Source: Planctomycetota bacterium (lineage in GTDB: Bacteria; Planctomycetota; GCA-2746535). From it: 64,000 nt of DNA. Location: positions 192,866 to 256,865 of the forward strand of contig NVWA01000002.1 of NCBI GenBank assembly GCA_002746535.1, written 5' to 3'. The translations under genes were made by a program, and so were the position numbers. Positions within the stretch are counted from its first letter, which is position 1; each line of letters begins with the position of its first letter. The notes under the pieces were generated by a model. The model ran no database searches, was not told where the DNA came from, and saw nothing but the letters and a program-made list of their open reading frames with translations. This document shows, in pieces, positions 26,641-35,452 of this stretch.

Positions 26641-26964
26641 ATGGCTGGAGATAGCACTGTCATTTATACAGATTCAGAGTTTGGCGAGCAAACTTCTGGC
26701 AAAATAGCATTGGTTGATTTTTGGGCAACTTGGTGTGGTCCTTGTCGTCAGCAGGGTCCTATTATTGACGAATTAGCAGAAGAGTTGAAAGATACTAATT
26801 TTGTAGTTGGCAAACTTGATGTCGATTCAAATACAGCCGTTGCAACAAAGTTTAATGTCATGAATATTCCGACACTTCTTATTTTAAAAGATGGCGAAGA
26901 AGTTAAAAGATTTGTTGGTACTCAACAAGCCTCAGTATTAAAAGACGCCCTCGAAGAAATTTAA
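26641..26964 (+). CDS. trxA: Thioredoxin
   Basis: Cytoplasmic thiol-disulphide reductant. 107 residues from ATG at 26641, with AAGGAG 8 bases upstream; the active site WCGPC is at the expected place (about residue 31), followed by the cis-proline NIPTLLIL. Full normal length. A possible -10 TATAAT lies at 26582-26587 but no convincing -35. Divergent from waaA. No disulphide-reductase partner nearby. Confidence 0.93.
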   Translation: MAGDSTVIYTDSEFGEQTSGKIALVDFWATWCGPCRQQGPIIDELAEELKDTNFVVGKLDVDSNTAVATKFNVMNIPTLLILKDGEEVKRFVGTQQASVLKDALEEI

Positions 26965-26993
26965 TTTCTTTCATTAAATATACTTATACCAAG

Positions 26994-27017
26994 AGAGACA
27001 ATGCATGCATTGTCTCT
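26994..27017. repeat. 24-bp perfect palindrome between convergent genes
   Basis: The 12-base arms AGAGACAATGCA and its complement meet with no spacer between trxA and the Kelch-like gene. No U-run follows on either side, so a bidirectional terminator is possible but not proven; a two-fold protein-binding site is an alternative. Confidence 0.75.
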
Positions 27018-27026
27018 AACCTCACA

Positions 27027-28169
27027 CTATTTTAATTTCAAGGCCCATGTAGATGTTGGCCTACGTCTAATCCCACCTTCGACCAAAAGTAGAACTTTAT
27101 GAATTGTGTCGTATTCCATATTGTAATTCATACCTAACGCAACAGGGAAACCTGCTGCTTCTACTTTTTGCCACTCATCTTTTTCGTAAGCGTACAGCCA
27201 GGTTTCCGTTGTTTTTTTATCTCGATCAACGAGCACAACTGTTTTGCCTATATTCGAATCAAAGGCCATTGGATTATGCTGATCTTTAGGAGGTCTTGTG
27301 CCCGGAGTTGATTTTTTAATCAATGTTTTTTTCGTGGGGTCATATACTAGAATATCATTAGAGTTTTTATTCGTACCAAAGCCTAAAAAAACTTTATTCT
27401 TATTATCATATATTCCATTATTATGCCACCCAACCTGGCCCCCCTTGACAATAATTTTCCAACTACGAGGCTCACCACTCAGCTCATAAATACCGCGACC
27501 ATTATGACCAATGATCATATTTCTGTCAGAATCAAAGACCATACAATTAGGAAAAAAGCTAATTGGATTGCTAGGCAAAGAAATCCAGGTCTTTTTCTCT
27601 AAATTATATGTCCATGTCGGGTGCTTCTTTATTTTTGGCCACAATTCTTTAAATTGATTTGTAAATCTATTGGGAACCAAATGGCCGGGATGACTAGCGA
27701 CCACCATTTCATCACGCTTGCTGTCAAAAATTACGCCACCAAAAGTGTGCATGGCCCATGGATGATCACCTTTGACACCCGCCACAGGAATATGTTTAGC
27801 ATTAACTTTATAAGTAGACATGGGGTCACCCGAATAATCTTGCGTCCACAAATTAGTTACAGGATTATAATACCGAGGGTTATTGGAATCTTCCAGCTTA
27901 CCTCTTCCTCTAGATCCAGAATGAGTATTGCTGCCTATTAATATAAGCAACCCTCTTTTTGAATCAAAACAGCTACCCCCGTGCTCTTGCCTTTTAAAGA
28001 AGACTTTGTCTCCTTTTTTAACCGTGTGAAGTTTATGCCATTTATTAACTTCCAGCTTTAATAATTTAGGGTTTGTGATTAATTTATCACCACCAAAAAT
28101 ACTCATTCCATAAGTTATGAATATTGATATTGACAGCAAGGTAAAAAGCAAGTTGATCTTTTTCATCAT
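27027..28169 (-). CDS. Secreted Kelch-like beta-propeller protein
   Basis: 380 residues with an N-terminal signal peptide (MMKKINLLFTLLSISIFIT). The mature part has repeated blocks (GGVIFDSKRDEMVVAS, MVFDSDRNMIIGHNGRG, GIYDNKNKVFLGFGTN, MAFDSNIGKTVVLVD, NYNMEYDTIHKVLLLVEGG) alternating with 'YNPxxxxW'-type blade edges (RYYNPVTNLWTQD, TYNLEKKTWISLP, VYDPTKKTLIKK, YAYEKDEWQKVE), a six-blade Kelch-like pattern. Probably periplasmic or surface-exposed; ligand unknown. Stand-alone gene. Confidence 0.7.
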   Translation of the reverse strand: MMKKINLLFTLLSISIFITYGMSIFGGDKLITNPKLLKLEVNKWHKLHTVKKGDKVFFKRQEHGGSCFDSKRGLLILIGSNTHSGSRGRGKLEDSNNPRYYNPVTNLWTQDYSGDPMSTYKVNAKHIPVAGVKGDHPWAMHTFGGVIFDSKRDEMVVASHPGHLVPNRFTNQFKELWPKIKKHPTWTYNLEKKTWISLPSNPISFFPNCMVFDSDRNMIIGHNGRGIYELSGEPRSWKIIVKGGQVGWHNNGIYDNKNKVFLGFGTNKNSNDILVYDPTKKTLIKKSTPGTRPPKDQHNPMAFDSNIGKTVVLVDRDKKTTETWLYAYEKDEWQKVEAAGFPVALGMNYNMEYDTIHKVLLLVEGGIRRRPTSTWALKLK

Positions 28170-28254
28170 AATTTTCCTAAATATACATATCTATAAAAGT
28201 CCATAAAGTAATTTTCTAAAAAAGGTTTATACCAACGAATGCAATGATTACACG

Positions 28255-28283
28255 AAAAAATACCGTGTTTCTTTAGTGAAACA
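28255..28283 (-). terminator. Hairpin and U-run after the kinase gene
   Basis: On the minus strand TGTTTC pairs with GAAACA around a 6-base loop (28266-28283), followed after ACGG-type bases by a run of six U's. It is 25 bases past the kinase stop, consistent with rho-independent termination of the sigma-kinase operon. Confidence 0.55.
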
Positions 28284-28307
28284 TAAAGCTTAAATTTTAG
28301 TTAAGGC

Positions 28308-30614
28308 TTACGTTATTTTAATTTTCTTTTTAATTTTTGATATTGGAACCGCACCTAGCAATAAAAAGCAAACACCCATAATCACAATAACTCTAGACCA
28401 AGAAAATTTTTCTAAAAGTTCATAATCAATACTGTAGATTACTATAAAAGTTCCGACATTTAACAACCCTGTATAAAAGTAGTTTTTTCGTTGTAGCCAA
28501 ATACTGGCATAAATAATAATCAATGAAGCCACCAAGTGGGCTACATCAAAGTGAAAACCAAAATCAAATCCGTTGCTAAGAAATGCTAGTGGAAATAATA
28601 AAAAATACGGCACAATAAAATTAAGTATTCGACCAAATCGAAAACTTAATTTTGTATTTAACCTTTGTAGCAAATTACCAAAAATTAAACAGAAAAAGGA
28701 AACCACAATTAATAGTAACCCATGGTGCAATGTTTTAATTTTAGCGGTCGTTAATGAAGGATAGTAGTAAGAATCCAAAGAAAGGTTTAAGCAATCGAAA
28801 AGCACCCCATCATAGGCCCATGCGTTTAAGCCCAGTAATAAGCTTATAAGAAACAACCAATAAAAGGTCCCGGCAATGCTCAGCTGCCTTTTGTATTCAT
28901 CTGTAAAAGCAAAAATAAAACATATCAAAGAAAAAATAAGCAGACATGATCTAAACCAAATTTCCTTCTCATTGAGAATATCTTTTAAAAGACCAAATAA
29001 TACCAATCCGAAGATAAAACAAATAAAAACATTTAATCCAAGAGCAAAACTAGTTCCTCTAGTTTTAACTTTTAAATTAACAACAAACCCTATAACAGAA
29101 GTAAAAAAGAAACTCTGAAACAATTGAAGATTACTAACCCATAGGGTCTCTTCAAATAATTCATATTCTAATTGAACAGGATTATGAAACCAATTAAACC
29201 CTTTAAAAAATCCAAGTAATGCCAATGGCATTGTATAAATGAAGACTAATAAAAAAGATAAACCTATTCGAAATTTCTTTTCATTCCAAAAGAAAAATCC
29301 AGCAATTCCACATATTGAGGCTGTGAATAATATTATTAAAGGCGATAAAATATTCTGTCCTGAATTATCCTGTTGACCATGCGGATAAAACAAAGCATAA
29401 AACATCAGTACCGAGCCTATAATCGCTAACCAAACCCCAAGATATAAACTATTTTGAGAAAATGATAGCTTACGGTTTTCAAGAACCCAATCATCTTCTT
29501 TAGCAAGTAACAAGTCATAGCGACTTAAAAGCGACTCTTTTTCTTCGCGTGAAATTAGAGACTGCTTTTCCCATTCATCAAGTTCTGCCTGATGAGTTGA
29601 TACCAATTCATTTAACTGGATTTGATAAACAGCAGGCTTAGTATCAATAACTTCCTTTGAAAGAAATTTATGCAGATCGTCTAGCATTGTACTAGCGCTA
29701 GAATATCTATTGTCAGGATTGGCCTCCATGGCTTTTAAAGCTATGGCCTGCAAAGGTTCTGGAATATTAGACTTTATTGCTCTTGGAAGTTCAAACTGAT
29801 GGCTTTTGATTTTATTTAATAAGTCTTCCATATTGGTGAATTCAAAAGGTAATCGACCCGTCAATGAAAAATAAAGGCAAATTCCTAAAGAATAGATATC
29901 AACACAATTAGTATAAGCGGTTTCTCCAGACATTATTTCTGGAGCAGTAAATACAGGTGTTCCCTTAACGGATTTCATTTGGTTAGAATTGGACTCGTCC
30001 AAGTCTTCCGCCAAACCAAAATCTACAATCTTAGGATTCAACTCCGCTGTAATTAAGATGTTCTGAGGTTTTAAATCACGATGCACAACACCTTTGTCAT
30101 GAGCATAAGCAAGAGCATCGCAGAGTTGGTAAAATATTTTTGCAATTTTATCATAGTCTAATTCTTTTGATTTTTTTTCTAAGGTAACTCCTTCAACTAA
30201 TTCCATAACAATATAGTTTTTATATCCAACTTTTAATAAATCAAAAACCTGAACTATATTTTGATGTTGCAAGCGAGCCATTGATCGTGCTTCATTTAAT
30301 TCATCGGAACCTTTTAATGGCAATGAAGCCTTAACGGCAACGGTTCTGTTGAGGTTTGTATCCGTTGCTTTATAAACAGCTCCCATGCCACCTTCACCAA
30401 TTTTTTCAATTATTTCATATTGGTTTAGATCAGGAACAATATCTGGAAAATCTTCAAAAAAATAATTATTCAGTTTTAAATATGTCTGAAAATATTTTGT
30501 TAATTCTTTTTCATATTGCGGGTATTTAGAAATATAGGTTTGCCAAGGTAACTCTTTTCCCTTTTCTAATTCGTTGAGCCAATAGATAAATATTTTTTCG
30601 ATATCAGGAATCAT
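28308..30614 (-). CDS. Membrane Ser/Thr protein kinase with DUF2157-like region
   Basis: 768 residues from ATG at 30614 (alternative 30623). A short helical N-terminus (about 65 residues), then a Hanks-type kinase: IGEGGMGAVYKA, VAVKA, HRDLKPQN, DFGLAE and APE, all catalytic residues present. Following the kinase, KQSLISREEKESLLSRYDLLL and LYLGVWLAIIGSVLMFYALF resemble the start of DUF2157 membrane proteins, and about a dozen hydrophobic segments follow to the C-terminus. The start overlaps the sigma factor by 11 bases, a sign of translational coupling and of a sigma/kinase signalling unit. Target unknown. Confidence 0.88.
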   Translation of the reverse strand: MIPDIEKIFIYWLNELEKGKELPWQTYISKYPQYEKELTKYFQTYLKLNNYFFEDFPDIVPDLNQYEIIEKIGEGGMGAVYKATDTNLNRTVAVKASLPLKGSDELNEARSMARLQHQNIVQVFDLLKVGYKNYIVMELVEGVTLEKKSKELDYDKIAKIFYQLCDALAYAHDKGVVHRDLKPQNILITAELNPKIVDFGLAEDLDESNSNQMKSVKGTPVFTAPEIMSGETAYTNCVDIYSLGICLYFSLTGRLPFEFTNMEDLLNKIKSHQFELPRAIKSNIPEPLQAIALKAMEANPDNRYSSASTMLDDLHKFLSKEVIDTKPAVYQIQLNELVSTHQAELDEWEKQSLISREEKESLLSRYDLLLAKEDDWVLENRKLSFSQNSLYLGVWLAIIGSVLMFYALFYPHGQQDNSGQNILSPLIILFTASICGIAGFFFWNEKKFRIGLSFLLVFIYTMPLALLGFFKGFNWFHNPVQLEYELFEETLWVSNLQLFQSFFFTSVIGFVVNLKVKTRGTSFALGLNVFICFIFGLVLFGLLKDILNEKEIWFRSCLLIFSLICFIFAFTDEYKRQLSIAGTFYWLFLISLLLGLNAWAYDGVLFDCLNLSLDSYYYPSLTTAKIKTLHHGLLLIVVSFFCLIFGNLLQRLNTKLSFRFGRILNFIVPYFLLFPLAFLSNGFDFGFHFDVAHLVASLIIIYASIWLQRKNYFYTGLLNVGTFIVIYSIDYELLEKFSWSRVIVIMGVCFLLLGAVPISKIKKKIKIT

Positions 30615-31188
30615 ACTTATCATTCAACCGCATAAATTCTTTCGTTAATGAAACCATGGCTCTGCCATATAGCATACGGCAACCATCTTCTGATAAAGAC
30701 AAATTGATGGCGATTTCCTTAAATTTCAAACATTCATATTTTCGCTGTAGAATGACCTCTTTATAATTCTCAGGCAAAACATTGATTGCTTTTTCAAGCA
30801 TAAATTTATCTTCTTTTAGAATCAATGTCTGACTAGGGCTATTCAAAGGGTGAAAACCTGGCGAATCATCCTTTATCTCTGAAGGCTTTCTTTTTTCTCT
30901 ATTAAAAAATTTAGCTTTGTTTCTAATTTCATTTTCTACAATTGCCGCTACCCATCTAATAAATGAGCCTTCACCTTGATATTTGAATTTATATAAATCC
31001 CCAACAACTCTAAGCATACTTTCTTGAACTAAATCTCCCGAATCCATGTGGTTCCTCAAGGATCTTCCAAGTCGTAAACGTACGATGGCATATACTCGGT
31101 CAATATGTATTTTAATTAATTCGTTTGTAGCTTCATCTGAGCCATCCCTGATAGAATCAATTAAATCTTGAGTACTCAAATTATTCAT
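30604..31188 (-). CDS. ECF-type RNA polymerase sigma factor
   Basis: 194 residues. Region 2 is seen in the LVQESMLRVVGDLYKF and SFIRWVAAIVENEIRNKAKF segments, region 4 in INVLPENYKEVILQRKYECLKFKEIAINL, with SEDGCRMLYGRAM as the recognition helix. This resembles the planctomycete-type ECF groups that sit next to Ser/Thr kinases. No anti-sigma factor gene is adjacent; the overlapping kinase is the likely regulator. Divergent from the membrane protein at 31326. Confidence 0.88.
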   Translation of the reverse strand: MNNLSTQDLIDSIRDGSDEATNELIKIHIDRVYAIVRLRLGRSLRNHMDSGDLVQESMLRVVGDLYKFKYQGEGSFIRWVAAIVENEIRNKAKFFNREKRKPSEIKDDSPGFHPLNSPSQTLILKEDKFMLEKAINVLPENYKEVILQRKYECLKFKEIAINLSLSEDGCRMLYGRAMVSLTKEFMRLNDKYDS

Positions 31189-31325
31189 AGCCTATTGAAT
31201 TTCAAAAAAAGGTGATTTTATTATTTTTTGTAATTTATTCGTTCGGTTTCGGTTTAAATGTTGCTTACTTAAATGAACGATCGGATTCTAAGGAATCAAT
31301 CTCAATTTTAAAGGAGTAAATAAAC

Positions 31326-31997
31326 ATGCGCTGGGCTATATTAATTTCCCTTTTTTACTTTGTTTTATTGGCAATTTTTTTTCTGCCGTTATTTATTTTT
31401 ATCGTTGGAGGTGACCTTAAAGATGGTCTCCTTGAAGTTTATCAAGAATATGCCTTTTGGATAATCATAGCGAGCATCTCCCTTGGTCAATTTCTGCTCT
31501 TATTTTTAAAAGTAAAAGAACTACCAAGAATGAGAAAACCAAGAGCACGATTATGGGGAATAGCATCATTAATGGGTCTCTTTACAATAATATTACTTTT
31601 TGGCATAACAATTTCATGCACTGAACTATTTAAAATGGAATTCTTTGATGACCTTGAGATTTATATGCTTTGTATTTTATGTGGTGTGGCATGGGGGGTC
31701 TGGATGATCTACTTTTATTTATATCATCGCAATGATGATCTCAATAACTATTTTAAAAATGGAATTTCATTACTATTAAAAGGTTCTGTTTTTGAATTGA
31801 TGATTTGCATTCCAGCCCATATTATAGTTCGGCAAAGAGACGAATGCTGTGCTGGGTTTCTTACAGGTATAGGAATAGCCTGTGGCTTTTCAGTAATGCT
31901 AATGTGCTTTGGACCTATCGTGCTCGCCTTAATTTATAAACGGATGCAATTAAAAAAAGGCCTCTCAAAAAGTGCCTCAATTCAAGAAAGCACTTAA
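31326..31997 (+). CDS. Six-helix membrane protein of unknown function
   Basis: 223 residues with a strong ribosome site (AAAGGAG 9 bases upstream). Hydrophobic segments start at about residues 3, 42, 76, 108, 146 and 176, with cysteines clustered in the RQRDECCAGFLTG loop and a charged C-terminal tail. No family recognised. It diverges from the sigma-kinase unit and could be part of that response, which is inference from position only. Confidence 0.6.
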   Translation: MRWAILISLFYFVLLAIFFLPLFIFIVGGDLKDGLLEVYQEYAFWIIIASISLGQFLLLFLKVKELPRMRKPRARLWGIASLMGLFTIILLFGITISCTELFKMEFFDDLEIYMLCILCGVAWGVWMIYFYLYHRNDDLNNYFKNGISLLLKGSVFELMICIPAHIIVRQRDECCAGFLTGIGIACGFSVMLMCFGPIVLALIYKRMQLKKGLSKSASIQEST

Positions 31998-32001
31998 ATC
32001 A

Positions 32002-32739
32002 TTATATTATTTTTTTGATTTTAAAATCTACCATATCGCATGAAACAAGATGATACTGCACACCATTTTTTTCTCCATAAAAGTCATTTGGCTTTTGTAA
32101 TCCATGGAGATGACCAAAAATACAATGATCAATTTTGGCGTCTTCTATCATTTCACAAATTTCAGTTCCAATCAAATCTGGTGTCGTTGGAGGATAATGA
32201 AGTAGAAGAATTTTTGTTTTAGGGCTGTTTTTAATCTCCTCTAAACATTTTTCTAATCTTGCCTTTTCTTTTAAGTAGGTCTTTTGATCATTATCAGCTT
32301 TGGTTAAAAATGATTTATCAGCAACGTGTTCATAATAAGGATCCCATAATAGCCCTGGTACATCCCATAAACGATTGCCACCTATGACAAAATCATCATA
32401 CTCAAGGACATTCCCGTTAAGTGCAAAATCGTTGGCTGGCAACAAATCATTTACCTTTTTTAAACTTGCCCACCAAAAATCATGGTTGCCTCTAATATAA
32501 ATTTTATGTCCTGGCAAATTATTAAAATATTCTAAATCTTCTTCAACCTCAGAGATCTTTAAGGCCCAAGATATATCCCCAACGACACAAACTAAATCAG
32601 TTTTCTGAATAACTTGTTTCCAATAACTGGCAATTTTTTCAGGATGATCAACCCATTGATCACCAAACTTAGACATTGGTTTGGCTAATTTGCCATTTTT
32701 AAAAGATAAATGCGGATCTCCAATCGCCCAAATATTCAC
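32002..32739 (-). CDS. Calcineurin-like metallophosphoesterase
   Basis: 245 residues, complete metal set: IGDPHLSF, VVGDISWA, RGNHDFWW, LLLHYPPT, IFGHLHGL. The family member is of the small, cytoplasmic Ser/Thr-phosphatase-like type often annotated YpbG-like; substrate unknown. It overlaps the preceding AsmA-like gene by 4 bases, so both are translated together. Ends facing the six-helix protein. Confidence 0.83.
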   Translation of the reverse strand: MNIWAIGDPHLSFKNGKLAKPMSKFGDQWVDHPEKIASYWKQVIQKTDLVCVVGDISWALKISEVEEDLEYFNNLPGHKIYIRGNHDFWWASLKKVNDLLPANDFALNGNVLEYDDFVIGGNRLWDVPGLLWDPYYEHVADKSFLTKADNDQKTYLKEKARLEKCLEEIKNSPKTKILLLHYPPTTPDLIGTEICEMIEDAKIDHCIFGHLHGLQKPNDFYGEKNGVQYHLVSCDMVDFKIKKII

Positions 32740-33824
32740 TTCTTCTTTTCTTTCAATACTTCGCTGACTTTTATTTTAAACGAATGCCCTGTTATCAAAT
32801 CTAGACAATTTAATCCCTCATTTTTTTTCCAAGTTAATTGAGCTAATGAAACTAGGGGGGTCTTTTCAGTAAAGAATGTAACTAAGGGTGTCTTCTCAGT
32901 AAAATTAAATTGATTTGTCAGAATACTAAATTCTGTTTTTATTGTAGATAAAAAGACTTTCCAAGATATTGGTTCTTTCATTTGAATGGTCCAACTTTCC
33001 TTAGATTCTAATATTTCTCCAATCGCCTCTAATGATTCGGTCTTCAATATGATTCCCAACTTCAGTTCTTTTTCAATATTATACAGAATTATTGTATTGT
33101 TCTTTTCGGTTATAAGACCCGAACCCTCATTGTTTGATCGATAATAAATTAACTCCAAGGGCACTTTTGATTCATAAAGAAGTGTCTTAATATTAGAAAC
33201 TTTTAAATGAAGTACACCAGAATCTTGATAAAAGGAATAGCCTTTTTTTTCATTGATATTAATTTGGCAAAAACGATTACGTTTAATTTTTAAAAAGAGA
33301 TTACTCTTTTCACCCCCTTTTATCCAAGAGTTTTCTCCCCATTGATAAAAATCAAAACCATCAAAATGACCGACAACACCTCTGCCAAAAATTGATTCAA
33401 AATGAACATTCTTTAATTTTTGACTATTGCCTTTTACTCTAACATCTAATTCTTTAATTTTTAAATTTAAATTTGTAGCCGAGCCAAACATTTTGTTTTG
33501 CCAATTGCTAAGAAAGGTATTTGTTAAAAATAATACACCTTGCTCAATATTAATATTATCTGCGCTTTCAACAAAACCCTCTAAAGAAAAACTACCTAAC
33601 TCATCCAAGGAAATTTTTCCTTTTTTAAAACTTAAAGTCGCATTGTTATAAACGAGATCTTCTGGAATTATTTTCATTCCTGAAATGTATTGAAGCTCAT
33701 ATAATCGATTGCGACCCGCATTTAAGTAATCGCGCACTTCATACCATGAGGTATATAGCAGACAACAAATAACAGAGAAAATATAGAGGAATGATGAAGG
33801 TCGAATAAGTCTCAGCCTGAAAAT
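32736..33824 (-). CDS. AsmA/intermembrane-transport-like protein, start codon uncertain
   Basis: The frame is open from a TAA at 33831 and first meets a standard start only at GTG 33737. Upstream codons encode a signal-anchor FLYIFSVICCLLYTSWYEV preceded by basic RPS/LRLIR, so the true start is probably a non-standard ATT at 33806 or 33824 or CTG at 33815. AGG-ctGAG lies 6-12 bases before ATT 33806. The rest is beta-rich (strands such as LSFKKGKISLDELGSFSLEG) as in AsmA/YhdP-type periplasmic proteins. A small tandem duplication gives FTEKTPLV twice at 32849-32905. It begins about 20-40 bases after tRNA-Arg. Confidence 0.55.
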   Translation of the reverse strand: MFRLRLIRPSSFLYIFSVICCLLYTSWYEVRDYLNAGRNRLYELQYISGMKIIPEDLVYNNATLSFKKGKISLDELGSFSLEGFVESADNINIEQGVLFLTNTFLSNWQNKMFGSATNLNLKIKELDVRVKGNSQKLKNVHFESIFGRGVVGHFDGFDFYQWGENSWIKGGEKSNLFLKIKRNRFCQININEKKGYSFYQDSGVLHLKVSNIKTLLYESKVPLELIYYRSNNEGSGLITEKNNTIILYNIEKELKLGIILKTESLEAIGEILESKESWTIQMKEPISWKVFLSTIKTEFSILTNQFNFTEKTPLVTFFTEKTPLVSLAQLTWKKNEGLNCLDLITGHSFKIKVSEVLKEKKK

Positions 33825-33844
33825 TGGTCGTTATTCAAAAAATA

Positions 33845-33918
33845 TACACCCGGCAGGAGTCGAACCTGCAACCCTCAGATTCGAAATCTGATGCTCTATC
33901 CAATTGAGCCACGGGTGC
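33845..33918 (-). tRNA. tRNA-Arg (anticodon TCG)
   Basis: Full cloverleaf on the minus strand: acceptor GCACCCG/CGGGTGT (with one G-U), D-arm, anticodon arm TCAGA-TTTCGAA-TCTGA, T-arm with TTCGACT. The anticodon TCG reads arginine CGA. The 3' CCA is not encoded. A -35/-10 pair lies upstream at 33932-33959. Confidence 0.95.
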
Positions 33919-33931
33919 ATCTAAGTCTGAG

Positions 33932-33959
33932 ATCTTAAAAAACCACAATGAAAAGTCAA
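33932..33959 (-). promoter_or_regulatory. Promoter of tRNA-Arg
   Basis: On the minus strand TTGACT (33954-33959) and TAAGAT (33932-33937), 16 bases apart, with about 13 bases to the tRNA 5' end. Spacing matches the two other tRNA promoters in the window. Confidence 0.6.
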
Positions 33960-34033
33960 AAGAAGTATTGATAATTTCACCAGTTCTTCCCTTCTTTTAT
34001 AGATTGTTCAAATGCAAAAACCCTATAGGTCTG

Positions 34034-34039
34034 TATAAT
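34034..34039 (+). promoter_or_regulatory. Possible -10 box upstream of cca
   Basis: A perfect TATAAT 31 bases before the ATG of cca; no fitting -35 at 16-18 bases, so only the -10 is suggested. Confidence 0.3.
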
Positions 34040-34069
34040 TTGTTTAATTTTTAAAAGCTAAAGATCTCA

Positions 34070-35332
34070 ATGACCAAAATGCTAAACAAAGCTATCGAAA
34101 TTGTAAAAAAGCTTAAGGGCCACGGCCATGAAGCCTTCTTTGTTGGTGGTTATGTAAGAGACATGCTCATGGAAAACTCCTGCCATGATATTGATATCAC
34201 CACTTCTGCGCATCCTGAAGAAGTCTCGAGAATCTTTAAAAATACATTAGCGGTTGGTGCACAGTTTGGTGTTATTATCGTTTTAAAAGATGATGATCAA
34301 TTTGAAGTAGCAACATTCAGAAATGACGGTCAATACATTGATGGCCGTCGGCCAGAATCTGTTGAATATAGCACTGCAAAAGAAGATGTTGAAAGAAGAG
34401 ACTTTACCATCAACGGACTACTCTATGATCCAATCCAAGAAAAAGTTATTGATTATGTAAAAGGACAAGATGATATTCATAGTAAATTAATTCGGGCTAT
34501 AGGAAATCCACTAAATAGATTTCAAGAAGATAAATTAAGAATGATGCGAGCCGTAAGGTTTTCGGCAAAATTTAATTTTACCATCGAAGGACAAACATTA
34601 AAAGCGATTCAAACAATTGCTTCTGATTTAACCATTGTTAGCAATGAAAGAATTACAGAAGAATTATCCCGAATGATGGAAGGGCCAAATCCAGAAATAG
34701 CATTATCACTATTAAAAGAACTATCATTATTAAAGGAAATGTTACCAAATGTAATACAGCTTGAAAATGATGCCTGGAAAAAGTTACTTGTTATCATTAA
34801 GACACTCAAGCCTACTTTCTCACAAGCACTTTCATTACTTTTAGCTATTGATTCCTCAAATGAGTATTCACTTCATCATTACCCCGAGAAAAAGACTTCT
34901 AAAAAAGAATTTGAATTATTCAAAACGGTTTCTTTAAATTTATCAAGTCAAACAATAAAAGAAATCACATCCTATTGGGAGCTTTATCATATTTTTGAAA
35001 CGTATCTGAACTTAACACAAGCCAAAAAAATGCGGTTTTTACTAATGCCACAAATAGAAGAATCGCTAAAGGTTTTATTGGCCATTCACTCTGCTTTAAA
35101 TATTCCTATGGATACACTAAATCAAATTATATCCGATCAATCCAACCTTATTAAGAATATAACTGAACTGCCAAGTTCTTTATTAGATGGCAATGACTTA
35201 ATGGAATTGGGTTTAAAACCTAGCAAGGAACTATCAATAATTAAAAATGAATTAATTGATTTACAACTCGAGGGCAAACTTTCAACCGTCGAACAGGCAA
35301 AAGCTCATGTTCTGAAAAATTATCTGAATTAA
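34070..35332 (+). CDS. cca: CCA-adding enzyme / class II nucleotidyltransferase
   Basis: Adds or repairs the 3' CCA of tRNAs. 420 residues. N-terminal nucleotidyltransferase head: FFVGGYVRDMLM, then HDIDIT carrying the catalytic carboxylates, VATFRNDG and RRDFTINGLLYD, the RNA-binding linker VKGQDDIHSKLIRAIGNP, then RFQEDKLRMMRAVRFSAKF. The helical body and tail follow. Class II poly(A) polymerases share these motifs, but none of the tRNAs in the window encodes CCA, so a CCA activity is needed. An ATG at 34079 (MLNKAIE) is an alternative start. Confidence 0.88.
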   Translation: MTKMLNKAIEIVKKLKGHGHEAFFVGGYVRDMLMENSCHDIDITTSAHPEEVSRIFKNTLAVGAQFGVIIVLKDDDQFEVATFRNDGQYIDGRRPESVEYSTAKEDVERRDFTINGLLYDPIQEKVIDYVKGQDDIHSKLIRAIGNPLNRFQEDKLRMMRAVRFSAKFNFTIEGQTLKAIQTIASDLTIVSNERITEELSRMMEGPNPEIALSLLKELSLLKEMLPNVIQLENDAWKKLLVIIKTLKPTFSQALSLLLAIDSSNEYSLHHYPEKKTSKKEFELFKTVSLNLSSQTIKEITSYWELYHIFETYLNLTQAKKMRFLLMPQIEESLKVLLAIHSALNIPMDTLNQIISDQSNLIKNITELPSSLLDGNDLMELGLKPSKELSIIKNELIDLQLEGKLSTVEQAKAHVLKNYLN

Positions 35333-35452
35333 AACGTCTTGAAAATAGGCTGTTGAAATTAAAAAAAGTTACGAGTTAGAATCGCAAAATGTGCCTCCAC
35401 CTTACTTTAAATATCATATTTTAAGTTTCATGATAAAATTCTCTTAAAATTA

